A stretch of DNA of 39,670 nt, taken from Odoribacter sp. OttesenSCG-928-L07 (GTDB taxonomy: Bacteria; Bacteroidota; Bacteroidia; Bacteroidales; BM520). The position numbers and the translations under genes were made by a program. The notes beneath the pieces were generated by a model that saw nothing but the letters and a program-made list of their open reading frames with translations, was not told the DNA's origin and made no database searches. This document shows positions 1 to 7,504 of the stretch, piece after piece (positions within the stretch are counted from its first letter, which is position 1; each line of letters opens with the position of its first letter). The DNA lies in contig JAJDHA010000010.1 in assembly GCA_030265965.1 (NCBI GenBank), positions 1-39,670 on the forward strand, read 5' to 3'.

Positions 1-9
1 AAGTAATTA

Positions 10-384
10 TTATTTTCTTATATTTTTAACCAGTACAACCGTTGAAAACAACCAACAAACCCCAATATAAATATAGAATATCGGCAACAACACGTTAATA
101 TTAATTGGATATTTGTTTTCAGGCAATTCTAATGTTGAAAAGGAATGTATAATGGAATTTTTAACTAATTGGAACAGATCAGACAATTGGCTATTGAAAG
201 AATAAACTAAAAAGACAAGAATTAATATTCCGACTGCCACACAACACAAATTCCAAACTTTTGCAAACCTCCTACTCTTTTGTCTGTCAATACTCTTTAC
301 TACTTTTTTCGAAAATCCATTATCTTCGATTTCTATTTTGTTTTCTTGCAGGAAGTTATAAATTAATTGATCATCATTATTCAT
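10..384 (-). CDS. Small two-helix membrane protein, DUF5056-like; possible anti-sigma partner
   Basis: This 124-residue protein has a hydrophilic N-terminal third (about residues 1-42, with the stretch ENKIEIEDNGFSKKVV) and two hydrophobic helices at about 44-65 and 97-119. Its ATG overlaps the stop of the upstream sigma-factor gene by 8 bases (ATGAATAA), so the two are probably translationally coupled. The N-terminal ENK.EI.DNGFS pattern resembles the small DUF5056 proteins that I recall beside ECF sigma factors in Bacteroidales. A cytoplasmic head with membrane helices next to a sigma gene would fit an anti-sigma or sensor role, but I see no recognised anti-sigma domain such as a zinc-binding HxxxCxxC, so the role is inference from position. 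Confidence 0.7.
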   Translation of the reverse strand: MNNDDQLIYNFLQENKIEIEDNGFSKKVVKSIDRQKSRRFAKVWNLCCVAVGILILVFLVYSFNSQLSDLFQLVKNSIIHSFSTLELPENKYPININVLLPIFYIYIGVCWLFSTVVLVKNIRK

Positions 385-910
385 ATCCGTTATTTTTTAA
401 CCATTCAGCCATTTTTGATTTTCCTCTTGAAAGATGCGATTTAACCGTTCCTTCCGATAATTCCATAATAGATGAAATAGATTCAATACTCAAATCATCC
501 ATATAAAACAATGAAATACAGGAACGTTCAACTTCTTTTAAAATCTTCATGGCATTATAAATATCTATATTATTATGTATTTTTTCCGACTGGGGTGCGA
601 TATTTTCGTATTCAATTTCTTTATTATGATTTTTTTCTTTTCTAATATGATCGTAAAAAGTGTTGAAAGCTATTTTGTACAACCAAGTGGAAAAACCCGA
701 CAAGCTTTTGAAACTTGTCAGGTTTAGATACGCTTTGATGAAAGTCTCCTGAGCCAGATCATCGCTGAGAGCAGCATTGCCAAGAGTCTGATTTAGAAAG
801 TATCGTCGGATTTGCGATTGGTATTTTTTCACCAATTTCTCGAATGCGCGACTGTCATTTTCGACTACCACTTTAGCAATAAGAGATAATTCATCATTAT
901 GCTTCATCAA
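377..910 (-). CDS. ECF-type RNA polymerase sigma factor (sigma-70 family)
   Basis: The 177-residue product has the two-domain layout of extracytoplasmic-function sigma factors. Region 2 lies at about residues 15-95 (AFEKLVKKYQ, then DDLAQETFIKAY and STWLYKIAFNTFYDHIRK). Region 4 is at about 120-172, with the helix-turn-helix LSIESISSIMELSEGTVKSH followed by LSRGKSKM. Length is normal for the family. It is the middle gene of a three-gene minus-strand unit: 19 bases separate it from the membrane protein upstream, and its stop overlaps the next start. An ECF-like promoter precedes the first gene of the unit, so autoregulation is likely. The signal it answers to cannot be read from the sequence. 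Confidence 0.93.
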   Translation of the reverse strand: MMKHNDELSLIAKVVVENDSRAFEKLVKKYQSQIRRYFLNQTLGNAALSDDLAQETFIKAYLNLTSFKSLSGFSTWLYKIAFNTFYDHIRKEKNHNKEIEYENIAPQSEKIHNNIDIYNAMKILKEVERSCISLFYMDDLSIESISSIMELSEGTVKSHLSRGKSKMAEWLKNNGYE

Positions 911-929
911 AGTAAATTATGAAAAGTTT

Positions 930-1385
930 TTATTTAGAAATCTGTGTTTCAGATTTAGCTACATAATAAGTAATCAATCGTCCGATGCCAATTAGGATGA
1001 ATAGCAATCCTATTGATGCAAAGCGAATATCGCTCAATACCCAAAAGATAATTGCCAAACCTAATCCGACAGAGATAAATGACATAGCTTGACCAAACAA
1101 GTTACGTTCTGTATTTCTTCTCTTTTTAAAATAATCCTCAGGAACATCTTTTCCAGCTTCAATACTTTTTTCCATCAACTGAATTTCTGCTTTATTGCGT
1201 TTATATATATAGACGATCCAAACAATAAAAACAGGCAAACCAAATGCACCAATTATGGCGACAATTGGAGTTAGACTTGTGAAGAATGTGTCAAATGCAA
1301 GAGCAAAATCAAATGGGTTTTGAGATTGTCCAAAACTCAATAGGCAGGTGAAAATCATCATGCAAACTAAAAATACTTTTTTCAT
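930..1385 (-). CDS. DUF6249-like signal-peptide membrane protein, first gene of ECF module
   Basis: The 151-residue protein begins with a signal peptide (MKKVFLVCMMIFTCLLSFGQ), followed by a hydrophobic helix at about 37-60, a charged loop (RNKAEIQLMEKSIEAGK, EDYFKKRR) and two further helices at about 95-117 and 122-142. The arrangement and the RNTERN/LFG region resemble the DUF6249 family that often accompanies ECF sigma genes in Bacteroidetes; this assignment is from memory. It lies immediately downstream of the ECF-type promoter at 1418-1444 and is probably the first gene of the operon. Its function is unknown. Its 5' end and promoter are duplicated about 650 bases upstream as a decayed copy. 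Confidence 0.75.
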   Translation of the reverse strand: MKKVFLVCMMIFTCLLSFGQSQNPFDFALAFDTFFTSLTPIVAIIGAFGLPVFIVWIVYIYKRNKAEIQLMEKSIEAGKDVPEDYFKKRRNTERNLFGQAMSFISVGLGLAIIFWVLSDIRFASIGLLFILIGIGRLITYYVAKSETQISK

Positions 1386-1444
1386 TTCAATAAAATTTTA
1401 ATGGTTTTGATGTATTAGACGTAACGAGAAATGAAAAAGTTGCA
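1361..1444. repeat. 84-bp direct repeat, copy 1 (functional promoter and start of DUF6249-like gene)
   Basis: This stretch and 2014-2097 are direct repeats of 84 bases with 8 mismatches. Copy 1 carries the first codons of the DUF6249-like gene, its leader and the ECF-type promoter. Confidence 0.9.
1418..1444 (-). promoter_or_regulatory. Probable ECF sigma promoter of the sigma module
   Basis: On the minus strand TGCAAC (1444-1439) is followed, 17 bases after AAC, by CGTC (1421-1418) and then TAATA. AAC at -35 and CGTC at -10 with 16-17 bases between is the general form of ECF promoters. The -10 lies 33 bases upstream of the ATG at 1385. Recognition by the sigma factor encoded in the same operon is inference. 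Confidence 0.6.
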
Positions 1445-1530
1445 GAGGATGGAAAATTTTGTCAATTATATTTTCTTGTTCATCTGTCAGAAGCAATAAG
1501 TCAAGAAAATGGTTTTGTAATGAGAAAAAA

Positions 1531-1896
1531 TTAATCATGGTCGTGCTGAACCAGAGCTATTCTAACACCGTTTGGGTCTTCCATAAAACCGCAACTACCT
1601 ACTAAAGTGGGTATCGGCTCCATTGTGATTTTTGCACCTTTTGTTTTCAGTTCAGCAATAGTAGCATCCATATCTTTAACATCCATTCCAACCGAATAAA
1701 AACCGATTTCATACTTCTTATTTTCAATCAGCTCAATCATTGCATCGCCGTCTTTAGATTTCATAAGCGTGATAATGGTTTCTGGTGCAGGATTATACTG
1801 GCTATCAACTTCAAATCCCATAACATCCGTGTAAAAAGAAATGGATTCTTCCATATCTTTCACAATCATTGTAGCATACTTAACTTTTAGATTCAT
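1531..1896 (-). CDS. VOC-family (glyoxalase/bleomycin-resistance fold) protein
   Basis: This is a 121-residue single-domain VOC protein. It has the paired beta-alpha-beta-beta-beta modules: the first starts [23 protein letters not shown] and the second starts [20 protein letters not shown] and ends [17 protein letters not shown] proteins include glyoxalase I, dioxygenases, and fosfomycin- or bleomycin-resistance proteins; nothing visible selects among them. The gene sits alone between the ECF module and its decayed duplicate on the same strand, so it may have been inserted between the two copies or be flanked by a tandem duplication. No TAnnTTTG box is obvious upstream. The family call is firm and the substrate is unknown. 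Confidence 0.88.
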   Translation of the reverse strand: MNLKVKYATMIVKDMEESISFYTDVMGFEVDSQYNPAPETIITLMKSKDGDAMIELIENKKYEIGFYSVGMDVKDMDATIAELKTKGAKITMEPIPTLVGSCGFMEDPNGVRIALVQHDHD

Positions 1897-1939
1897 TTTG
1901 CTTAGTTTTTAATTAATAGTATTTATTTTGTGATTACAT

Positions 1940-2038
1940 TTACAAACATGAATTCGCGTTTTTCTCTATCGGGCTGCGCTTTTGCCCGCATAAGACACAA
2001 GAAGAAATCATGATACAAACTAAAAATACTTTTTTCAT
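1940..2038 (-). pseudogene. Remnant 5' end of a duplicated DUF6249-like gene
   Basis: A 32-codon minus-strand reading frame opens with MKKVFLVCIMISSCVLCGQ, nearly the same signal peptide as the DUF6249-like gene at 930-1385 (MKKVFLVCMMIFTCLLSFGQ), then runs for 13 unrelated codons to TAA. The homology continues upstream through the leader and promoter (2039-2097). It looks like a truncated duplicate keeping only the signal peptide. A functional micro-peptide cannot be excluded, but the promoter elements are degraded. Confidence 0.6.
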
Positions 2039-2097
2039 TTCAATATAATTTTAATGGTTTTGATGTATTATACTTAATTAGAAATGAAAAAATTACA
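2014..2097. repeat. 84-bp direct repeat, copy 2 (decayed promoter and leader)
   Basis: This is the second copy of 1361-1444. The promoter elements have changed: minus-strand TGCAAC has become TGTAAT and CGTC has become AGTA, while the spacer sequence between them is largely kept. Confidence 0.85.
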
Positions 2098-2145
2098 AAG
2101 GTTTGACGAAGGGTAAAACTTATTCTAAAAAGTTCACATTAAAAG

Positions 2146-2877
2146 TTATAATTTTGTACCTCGCACCCAAAAAAATGATTTTTCATTTTCTGCAGGAGGC
2201 AAAGCATTAGGGTCAAAAAAGTCCGCATAGTTAGCTGTTTGCGAGGCTATTTTAGTATGTTTTACATCTAATTTACTTAATATGTGTTCATTTACCATTG
2301 CTTTTGTTAAAGTTTGTGGTTCACAAGCAGTTGGTGGTTCATTCAAATTAAAACTCCCTATAAATTCTCCTCCTTTTTTTAAAACTCTCAATAACTCTGA
2401 AGACATAATACTGAAATTTTCTGTATGATCCATAGCATTCATTGTATATACAACATCCACAAATTCAGATGGCAAAGGGATAAAATGTTCTGTTGATTTT
2501 ACATATAGCATATTATGATTAATGAGCGTATTTCCAAATGTATCAAAATATTGATCCACTAAAACATCTATTCCTATTTTCAATGAAGGAGCTTGAGTCC
2601 AAACCAAACTTCCTCGTGGACCACAACCAAAATCTGCAACAATTTTATCCTTTAAGAAACTATCTGTTTTTTCTTGTGCCATTGCTAACATAAGTTTTTC
2701 ATAATGATCGTTTTTAAATTCATTATTTTCAGTTTTATAACGATATTTCCACCAATTTAACTCAGATTCTGATTTTAACTTTTTGTTAATTCTTTTCAAT
2801 CTAAGGTTATAATTTTCGTCACGAGTTACGGCGTAACCAAGTGATCTCAATAATTTTTTTATAAATTTTCTCATCAA
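2146..2877 (-). CDS. Class I SAM-dependent methyltransferase
   Basis: The 243-residue protein has a Rossmann-type methyltransferase core. Motif I is VADFGCGPRG at about residues 80-89, an acidic strand end follows at about 100 (LKIGIDVLVDQY), and the motif IV/post-IV region reads EFVDVVYTMNAMDHTENF, followed by LLRVLKKGGEFIGSFNLNEP. The first 50 residues are basic and hydrophilic (KKLLRSLGYAVTRDENYNLRLKRINKKL), typical of methyltransferases found in surface-polysaccharide or natural-product loci, but no such locus is present here. It is a single gene on its strand, 117 bases from upp. A one-mismatch -7 box (TATCTTCG, 2975-2968) lies upstream. The acceptor substrate cannot be inferred. Confidence 0.85.
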   Translation of the reverse strand: MMRKFIKKLLRSLGYAVTRDENYNLRLKRINKKLKSESELNWWKYRYKTENNEFKNDHYEKLMLAMAQEKTDSFLKDKIVADFGCGPRGSLVWTQAPSLKIGIDVLVDQYFDTFGNTLINHNMLYVKSTEHFIPLPSEFVDVVYTMNAMDHTENFSIMSSELLRVLKKGGEFIGSFNLNEPPTACEPQTLTKAMVNEHILSKLDVKHTKIASQTANYADFFDPNALPPAENEKSFFWVRGTKL

Positions 2878-2994
2878 TATTTAATAAAATCAATCCTGCT
2901 CTTACGGCTTTACAGGTCTTGCCTATTTTATAGTTTCGGAACATTCTTTATATAGAAAACGTTTCTGCGAAGATATAAATTTCTAATTAACAAA

Positions 2995-3621
2995 TCATCG
3001 CGTACCAAAAATTCTATCTCCGGCATCACCCAATCCCGGAACAATATATCCTTTTTCATTCAATTTCTCATCAACTGCTGTGCAGAATATTTGCACATCG
3101 GGATGATTTCTCTTGACATTTTCAATACCTTCCGGAGCAGCAATAATACATAGGAATTTAATTTTTGTCACGCCGCGTTTTTTTAATTGAGTGATAGCAT
3201 TAACTGCAGAGCCACCTGTTGCAAGCATTGGGTCTAATAGAAGAACTTCACGCAAGGCGATATCTTTCGGCATTCTAAAATAATATTCCACAGGATTAAG
3301 AGTTTCTTCATCTCGGTACAATCCTATATGTCCGATTTTTGCGTTAGGCATCACATTCAACACACCATCAACCATACTGATACCGGCGCGAAGAATAGGA
3401 ACGAAAGCATATTTATTTTCGTCAATCATTTTGACAGTAGTCTTACAAATTGGTGTATCAATTTCCATCTCAGATGTTTTCGCATCGCGCAAAGCTTCAT
3501 AACATAAAAAGGATGCTAACTCTTTAACAATTTCGCGAAATTCCTTTGTTCCGGTTTCTTTATTTCTTAATATTGCCAATTTATGGTCAACTAAAGGTAG
3601 GGTTAAAACTATTTCTTGCAT
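2995..3621 (-). CDS. upp: Uracil phosphoribosyltransferase
   Basis: This enzyme makes UMP from uracil and PRPP in pyrimidine salvage in the cytoplasm. The 208-residue length is normal. Visible hallmarks are the PILRAG motif at about residues 75-80, the PRPP-binding loop [10 protein letters not shown] at about 130-139, and the uracil-binding C-terminus [16 protein letters not shown]. It is transcribed on its own: the ATG at 3621 follows a good phylum-type promoter at 3640-3673 whose upstream element overlaps the last codon of the transporter gene. The call is secure. Confidence 0.97.
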   Translation of the reverse strand: MQEIVLTLPLVDHKLAILRNKETGTKEFREIVKELASFLCYEALRDAKTSEMEIDTPICKTTVKMIDENKYAFVPILRAGISMVDGVLNVMPNAKIGHIGLYRDEETLNPVEYYFRMPKDIALREVLLLDPMLATGGSAVNAITQLKKRGVTKIKFLCIIAAPEGIENVKRNHPDVQIFCTAVDEKLNEKGYIVPGLGDAGDRIFGTR

Positions 3622-3639
3622 AATTTATTTCATTGTTTG

Positions 3640-3673
3640 CAAAAGTACGGAAAAAAAAATTAAATTATCAAAA
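3640..3673 (-). promoter_or_regulatory. Primary-sigma promoter of upp
   Basis: On the minus strand TTTTG (3673-3669), 21 bases, then TACTTTTG (3647-3640) matches the Bacteroidetes TTTG / TAnnTTTG consensus. The -33 element overlaps the end of the upstream transporter gene. Confidence 0.7.
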
Positions 3674-5023
3674 CAGTCCAACTAACAGAAATACCAAACA
3701 AATAATAATTCCCGAAACTAAAAGATCTACTACACAGAATCCCATAATATCTCTTGCTCCGAGTTTTGCTATTCCAAGTGCAGGCAAAGCCCAAAATGGT
3801 TGTATCATATTTGTCCACGCATCACCCCAAGCAATACTCATTGCAGTTAATGCCGGTGAAATTCCAAGTTCTGCTCCTGCCGGCATCATTATTGGTCCTT
3901 GTACTGCCCATTGTCCGCCGCCGGATGGAATGAAAAAATTAACTATTCCTGCGCTAAAAAATGAAAACAGAGGGAAAGTATATTCGTTAGATATTGTAAC
4001 AAAGCCATGACTTATTACTCCTGCTAAATTAACGCCTGTTTCAGGATTTGAACCAACCATTATCCCCATTATTCCTGCATAAAATGGAAATTGTAATAAG
4101 ATTCCTGCAGAACCTTTCACAGCTTCACCAATTGCTTTTACATATTGTATCGGACTTTTATGAAGTGCAACGCCTAATGTTAGAAATATTAAATTAACAA
4201 CATTTAGGTCAAGCGCAAATCCTTTTCTTATAAAATAACCAACCAGCCATACAACTCCGAAACCTACAACAATCCATGAAAGCCATCTGTTATTTTCAAG
4301 TTTCTCTGCAGGAGTTGACGGAATAATTTCTTTATTATCATCATCGATTAGAAGTTTCGGATCAATCACTACAATATTTTTTTCATCAGGATGCATCCAA
4401 GCATTAACCAAAGGCATGAATATCAAAAGTAAAATACAAATAATCAAATTAAAAGGAGAGAAAATAGTTTGACTTGATGGAATGCTTTCTAAAAGTACAC
4501 CTCCCGTTTGTGCTGTAACTGTTTCGGTAACATTTGCTATTGCCAACGGAATTGAACCTGAAAATCCACCATGCCAAATTATAAATCCTGAATATGCTGA
4601 TGCAATCAACAATCTATAATCAACTTTCTTTCCTTGTTTTGCAATCTCCTTTGCTAAAATTGCACCGACTATCAATCCGAAGCCCCAATTAATCCAACAT
4701 GCAACCAATGCAACAAGTGTTACAAAAACAATACTTTGAAAAGCATTCTTTGGAATTGAAGCCATTTTTTTCAAAAGTTTCTGCATAGGCGGCGATGTTG
4801 CCATTGCATTACCAAGTACCAGCACAAGTGCCATCTGCATTGCAAATGAAAGTAACGACCAAACTCCATTACCCCAATGATTAATTATTCCGATTGGTCC
4901 CTGATGTGTTAACGGCATCGCTAAAACAAAAACAATCACAGTTAAAATAATACAAAAAATAAAAGGATCAGGTAAATATTTCTGAATTAAATTAACACAA
5001 GCATTTGTAAATCTTTTAAACAT
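3668..5023 (-). CDS. atoE: AtoE-type short-chain fatty acid transporter
   Basis: This 451-residue multi-spanning membrane protein has about 12 hydrophobic segments. It opens MFKRFTNACVNLIQKYLPDPF, and carries the family signatures WINWGFGLIVGA (about residues 111-122), YSGFIIWHGGFSGSIPL (about 144-160) and FFIPSGGGQWAVQGPIMMPA (about 363-382). These fit the AtoE/TIGR00366 family, which carries short-chain fatty acids such as acetoacetate or butyrate. No atoDAB or other fatty-acid gene is adjacent, so the substrate is inferred from family only. A TACTTTTG -7 box lies at 5057-5050, and the upp promoter overlaps its 3' end. Confidence 0.88.
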   Translation of the reverse strand: MFKRFTNACVNLIQKYLPDPFIFCIILTVIVFVLAMPLTHQGPIGIINHWGNGVWSLLSFAMQMALVLVLGNAMATSPPMQKLLKKMASIPKNAFQSIVFVTLVALVACWINWGFGLIVGAILAKEIAKQGKKVDYRLLIASAYSGFIIWHGGFSGSIPLAIANVTETVTAQTGGVLLESIPSSQTIFSPFNLIICILLLIFMPLVNAWMHPDEKNIVVIDPKLLIDDDNKEIIPSTPAEKLENNRWLSWIVVGFGVVWLVGYFIRKGFALDLNVVNLIFLTLGVALHKSPIQYVKAIGEAVKGSAGILLQFPFYAGIMGIMVGSNPETGVNLAGVISHGFVTISNEYTFPLFSFFSAGIVNFFIPSGGGQWAVQGPIMMPAGAELGISPALTAMSIAWGDAWTNMIQPFWALPALGIAKLGARDIMGFCVVDLLVSGIIICLVFLLVGLF

Positions 5024-5049
5024 AAAATTATCTTAATTATCTTCGGTTG

Positions 5050-5057
5050 CAAAAGTA
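5050..5057 (-). promoter_or_regulatory. -7 box upstream of atoE
   Basis: Minus-strand TACTTTTG is an exact TAnnTTTG match, 27 bases upstream of the ATG at 5023. No convincing -33 element is seen. Confidence 0.5.
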
Positions 5058-5150
5058 CAAACAAATAATAAATAAACATTGTGTTTTTTGAATATGAAAA
5101 CCATCTATTATAATGTGATATCTTAAAGATTATATAAACATACAGATTTT

Positions 5151-5229
5151 GGATAATTTTACCTGTGTATTGTGAAGAATATCGGATAATTTTACCGATG
5201 CATAGTGAAAAATATCGGATATTTTTACC
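5151..5229. repeat. Three tandem 33-bp repeats upstream of the AAA ATPase
   Basis: The core GGATAATTTTACC occurs at 5151-5163, 5184-5196 and (as GGATATTTTTACC) 5217-5229, exactly 33 bases apart. Copies 2 and 3 are flanked to give TCGGATAATTTTACCGA, an imperfect palindrome (TCGG...CCGA). The unit also contains GTGAA(G/A)AATA between cores. It ends at the start of the ATPase reading frame. Confidence 0.85.
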
Positions 5230-5248
5230 GATATGTTAGAAAATAATA

Positions 5249-5256
5249 TATCTTTG
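5249..5256 (+). promoter_or_regulatory. -7 box just upstream of the AAA ATPase ATG
   Basis: TATCTTTG is an exact TAnnTTTG match. Transcription would start near 5262, only a few bases before the ATG at 5269, giving a nearly leaderless message. The -33 position would fall within the third 33-bp repeat. Confidence 0.45.
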
Positions 5257-5268
5257 CAAAAAAATGAA

Positions 5269-6495
5269 ATGAAAAGAAATTTATTCAAACAGCTAATTTC
5301 TCATTTAGAAAACAAAGAATTTACCATTGTAACGGGTGCAAGACAAACGGGAAAATCCACGTTATTGAAGCAATTAGAAGTTCATGCCAAAGGTCTTAAA
5401 TATCCTGCTGTCTTTTTAAATTTGGAGAACAAAAGCGTTTTATCATACTTGAATGAATCTCCATTAAATATACTAAGCTATTTACCCACAAGTGAGAAAC
5501 GCATTATTGTATTGATTGATGAAATACAATATTTGCACGATCCATCTAATTTTCTCAAATTACTTTACGATGAATATGTCGATAAAATTAAAATTGTTGC
5601 AACAGGCAGTAGTGCATTTTATATAGATGATAAATTTAAGGATTCACTTGCCGGAAGAAAAAAAATATTTAATCTATTGACTTGCTCTTTTGATGAGTAT
5701 CTCAGACTAAACAATAGGGATGAATTGATTACGGAACTAATTCGTATACAATCTAATCCTAATGCCAAATCTATGCATTTAGATATATTGCGACAAGAAT
5801 GGGAAACATATATGATATACGGTGGTTATCCCGCAGTAATTACCGAATCTAATAAAAAGGAAAAGATAGCAAGATTAGCAGAGATACGAGATTCATTCAC
5901 TAGAAGAGATGTGATGGAGTCAGGTGTACAAAATCAAACAGCTTTTTATAATTTATTCCGCATTCTCGCAAGTCAATCTGGCAATTTACTAAACACCAAC
6001 GAATTATCCAAAAGCTTACGAATCAAACATGAAACCGTAAGCCACTATTTAGAGACCTTACAAAAATGTTTTCACATTGCTCTAATCAGACCTTATTACA
6101 GAAATATTAGCAAAGAATTGACAAAAATGCCAAAGTCATATTTGTTAGATACAGGCTTACTTTGCTGCTTAACAAACAACTTTCAACCACTTCACTTACG
6201 TTCAGACAAAGGTATGTTATGGGAGAACAGTTTTTTTAGAGTTTTGTGTGATAAATACGGGATAAATGAAATTAATTTTTGGAGAACGACTAATGAAAAC
6301 GAAGTCGATTTTGTAATTCCAAATCTTGATGTACCTCAGGCTATTGAAGCCAAATTTAATGAAAGACTTATCAACGAAAATAAATACAAAAAATTCAAAG
6401 AAAACTATCCAGATATTCCGCTTTCATTTGCCTATTATGAACCTTTTGATGAGGATTTTTTCAGAAGGATATATTATATAGCTAATGGTGAATAG
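5269..6495 (+). CDS. AAA-type ATPase with C-terminal DUF4143 domain
   Basis: Starting at ATG 5269 gives 408 residues. The N-terminal half is an AAA domain: Walker A GARQTGKST near residues 23-31, Walker B RIIVLIDEIQYL near 85-96, and the sensor-like IVATGSSAFYI. The C-terminal half (LDTGLLCCLTNN, GMLWENSFFRVL, EINFWRTTNENEVDFVI, AIEAKFN) is the DUF4143 region, whose EVDFV...EAK pattern resembles PD-(D/E)XK nucleases. These ATPases are very common in Bacteroidales and their role is unsettled. The frame stays open to ATG 5233, but that start lies in the third tandem repeat and upstream of the -7 box, so 5269 (MKRNLFKQ) is preferred. It stands alone on its strand. Confidence 0.85.
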   Translation: MKRNLFKQLISHLENKEFTIVTGARQTGKSTLLKQLEVHAKGLKYPAVFLNLENKSVLSYLNESPLNILSYLPTSEKRIIVLIDEIQYLHDPSNFLKLLYDEYVDKIKIVATGSSAFYIDDKFKDSLAGRKKIFNLLTCSFDEYLRLNNRDELITELIRIQSNPNAKSMHLDILRQEWETYMIYGGYPAVITESNKKEKIARLAEIRDSFTRRDVMESGVQNQTAFYNLFRILASQSGNLLNTNELSKSLRIKHETVSHYLETLQKCFHIALIRPYYRNISKELTKMPKSYLLDTGLLCCLTNNFQPLHLRSDKGMLWENSFFRVLCDKYGINEINFWRTTNENEVDFVIPNLDVPQAIEAKFNERLINENKYKKFKENYPDIPLSFAYYEPFDEDFFRRIYYIANGE

Positions 6496-6629
6496 ACAGG
6501 ATGATAGAATCTGCAGAATTAACAGAATGTTTTTTTACAAAAAAACCAACAAAATCTCTAACAACCAATAAATTCACACGGAATAAAAAAACAAATATGT
6601 AAATTTTGCAAATCCTGTCATCCTGTCTA
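6493..6629. repeat. Intergenic element bounded by 12-bp perfect inverted repeats
   Basis: TAGACAGGATGA (6493-6504) and TCATCCTGTCTA (6618-6629) are perfect inverted repeats 113 bases apart. The left arm includes the stop codon of the ATPase gene. The interior holds GCAGAATTAACAGAAT, similar to the inverted repeat at 39287-39333. No reading frame of note lies inside. It could be a small MITE-like element; no target duplication is obvious. Confidence 0.55.
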
Positions 6630-6675
6630 TCAAAACATCAAATTTCAAAATTTCTATTATTCAAATATTTTTCAT

Positions 6676-6683
6676 TATTTTTG
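6676..6683 (+). promoter_or_regulatory. -7 box of the SDR / acyl-CoA synthetase operon
   Basis: TATTTTTG is an exact TAnnTTTG match 32 bases before the SDR ATG at 6716. The -33 element is weak. Confidence 0.5.
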
Positions 6684-6715
6684 TCGATTATTTCATTAAT
6701 AGTTTTAACAGAAAT

Positions 6716-7483
6716 ATGAATAAAATTGTATTAGTTACCGGCGCGACTTCGGGTTTCGGAGAAGCTATAGCCGAAATTTATGCTAAAAACGGTTTGAATG
6801 TTATCATCACCGGAAGAAGAAAAGAAAGATTGGAATTATTAAAAAGTCATCTCGAAAATAATTATCAAACGAAAATACTCGCTCTAAACTTCGATGTGCG
6901 CGATAAAAATGCTGTTTTTAACGCAATAAATTCTTTGCCAGAAGAATGGAAAAATATCGATATTCTAATTAATAATGCAGGCTTAGCTCTCGGTTCTTCA
7001 CCAATTCAAGAAGGAAATATCGATGACTGGGAAACAATGATTGACACTAATGTTAAGGGACTGCTTTATGTTACTAAAGCTGTAGCCCCTGTTATGATAA
7101 AAAACAATAAAGGTCATATTGTAAACATTGGTTCTACAGCCGGCAAGGAAGCTTATCCTGGAGGAAATGTGTATTGCGGAAGCAAACACGCGGTACAAGG
7201 AATTACCGACGGAATGCGACAAGATCTTGTCCAGTACGGAATTAAAGTTACTCAGATTTGTCCGGGAATGGCAGAAACAGAATTTTCTCTCGTGCGTTTT
7301 AAAGGCGACAAGGAAAAAGCCGACAATGTTTATAAAGGTGTAACTCCTCTTACTGCTGAAGATGTGGCGCAAGTTACTTTCTTTGTAACATCGGGATTAG
7401 CACAGCATGTTGAAATTAGAGATTTAGTAATGTCTTGCCAACAACAAGCGAACTCTTTTGTAGTTCACAGAAAATCAGAATAA
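6716..7483 (+). CDS. Short-chain dehydrogenase/reductase (YdfG-like)
   Basis: This 255-residue classical SDR oxidoreductase has the nucleotide-binding glycine motif TGATSGFG (8-15), followed by GRRKERL, which suggests NADP(H) preference. It has NNAG at about 87-90 and the catalytic triad S140, Y153, K157 (YCGSK). The ICPGMAETEFSLVRF segment and overall pattern resemble E. coli YdfG, a 3-hydroxy acid / serine dehydrogenase; the exact substrate is not determined. It is the first gene of a four-gene run: 21 bases to the first acyl-CoA synthetase. A link with acyl-CoA synthetases might suggest lipid-related reduction, but that is inference. Confidence 0.9.
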   Translation: MNKIVLVTGATSGFGEAIAEIYAKNGLNVIITGRRKERLELLKSHLENNYQTKILALNFDVRDKNAVFNAINSLPEEWKNIDILINNAGLALGSSPIQEGNIDDWETMIDTNVKGLLYVTKAVAPVMIKNNKGHIVNIGSTAGKEAYPGGNVYCGSKHAVQGITDGMRQDLVQYGIKVTQICPGMAETEFSLVRFKGDKEKADNVYKGVTPLTAEDVAQVTFFVTSGLAQHVEIRDLVMSCQQQANSFVVHRKSE

Positions 7484-7504
7484 TAATCATTAAATAAAAT
7501 AATC

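Noticed and set aside
3633-4010. Plus-strand open frame of 125 codons opposite atoE
   Set aside because: It is antisense to a well-supported membrane transporter gene and shows no recognisable domain; the same applies to the many short frames opposite ftsZ, murC, murE, ftsI and parC.
5151-5229. CRISPR array
   Set aside because: The three units are contiguous 33-base tandem copies with similar interiors, not repeats separated by unique spacers, and no cas gene is nearby.
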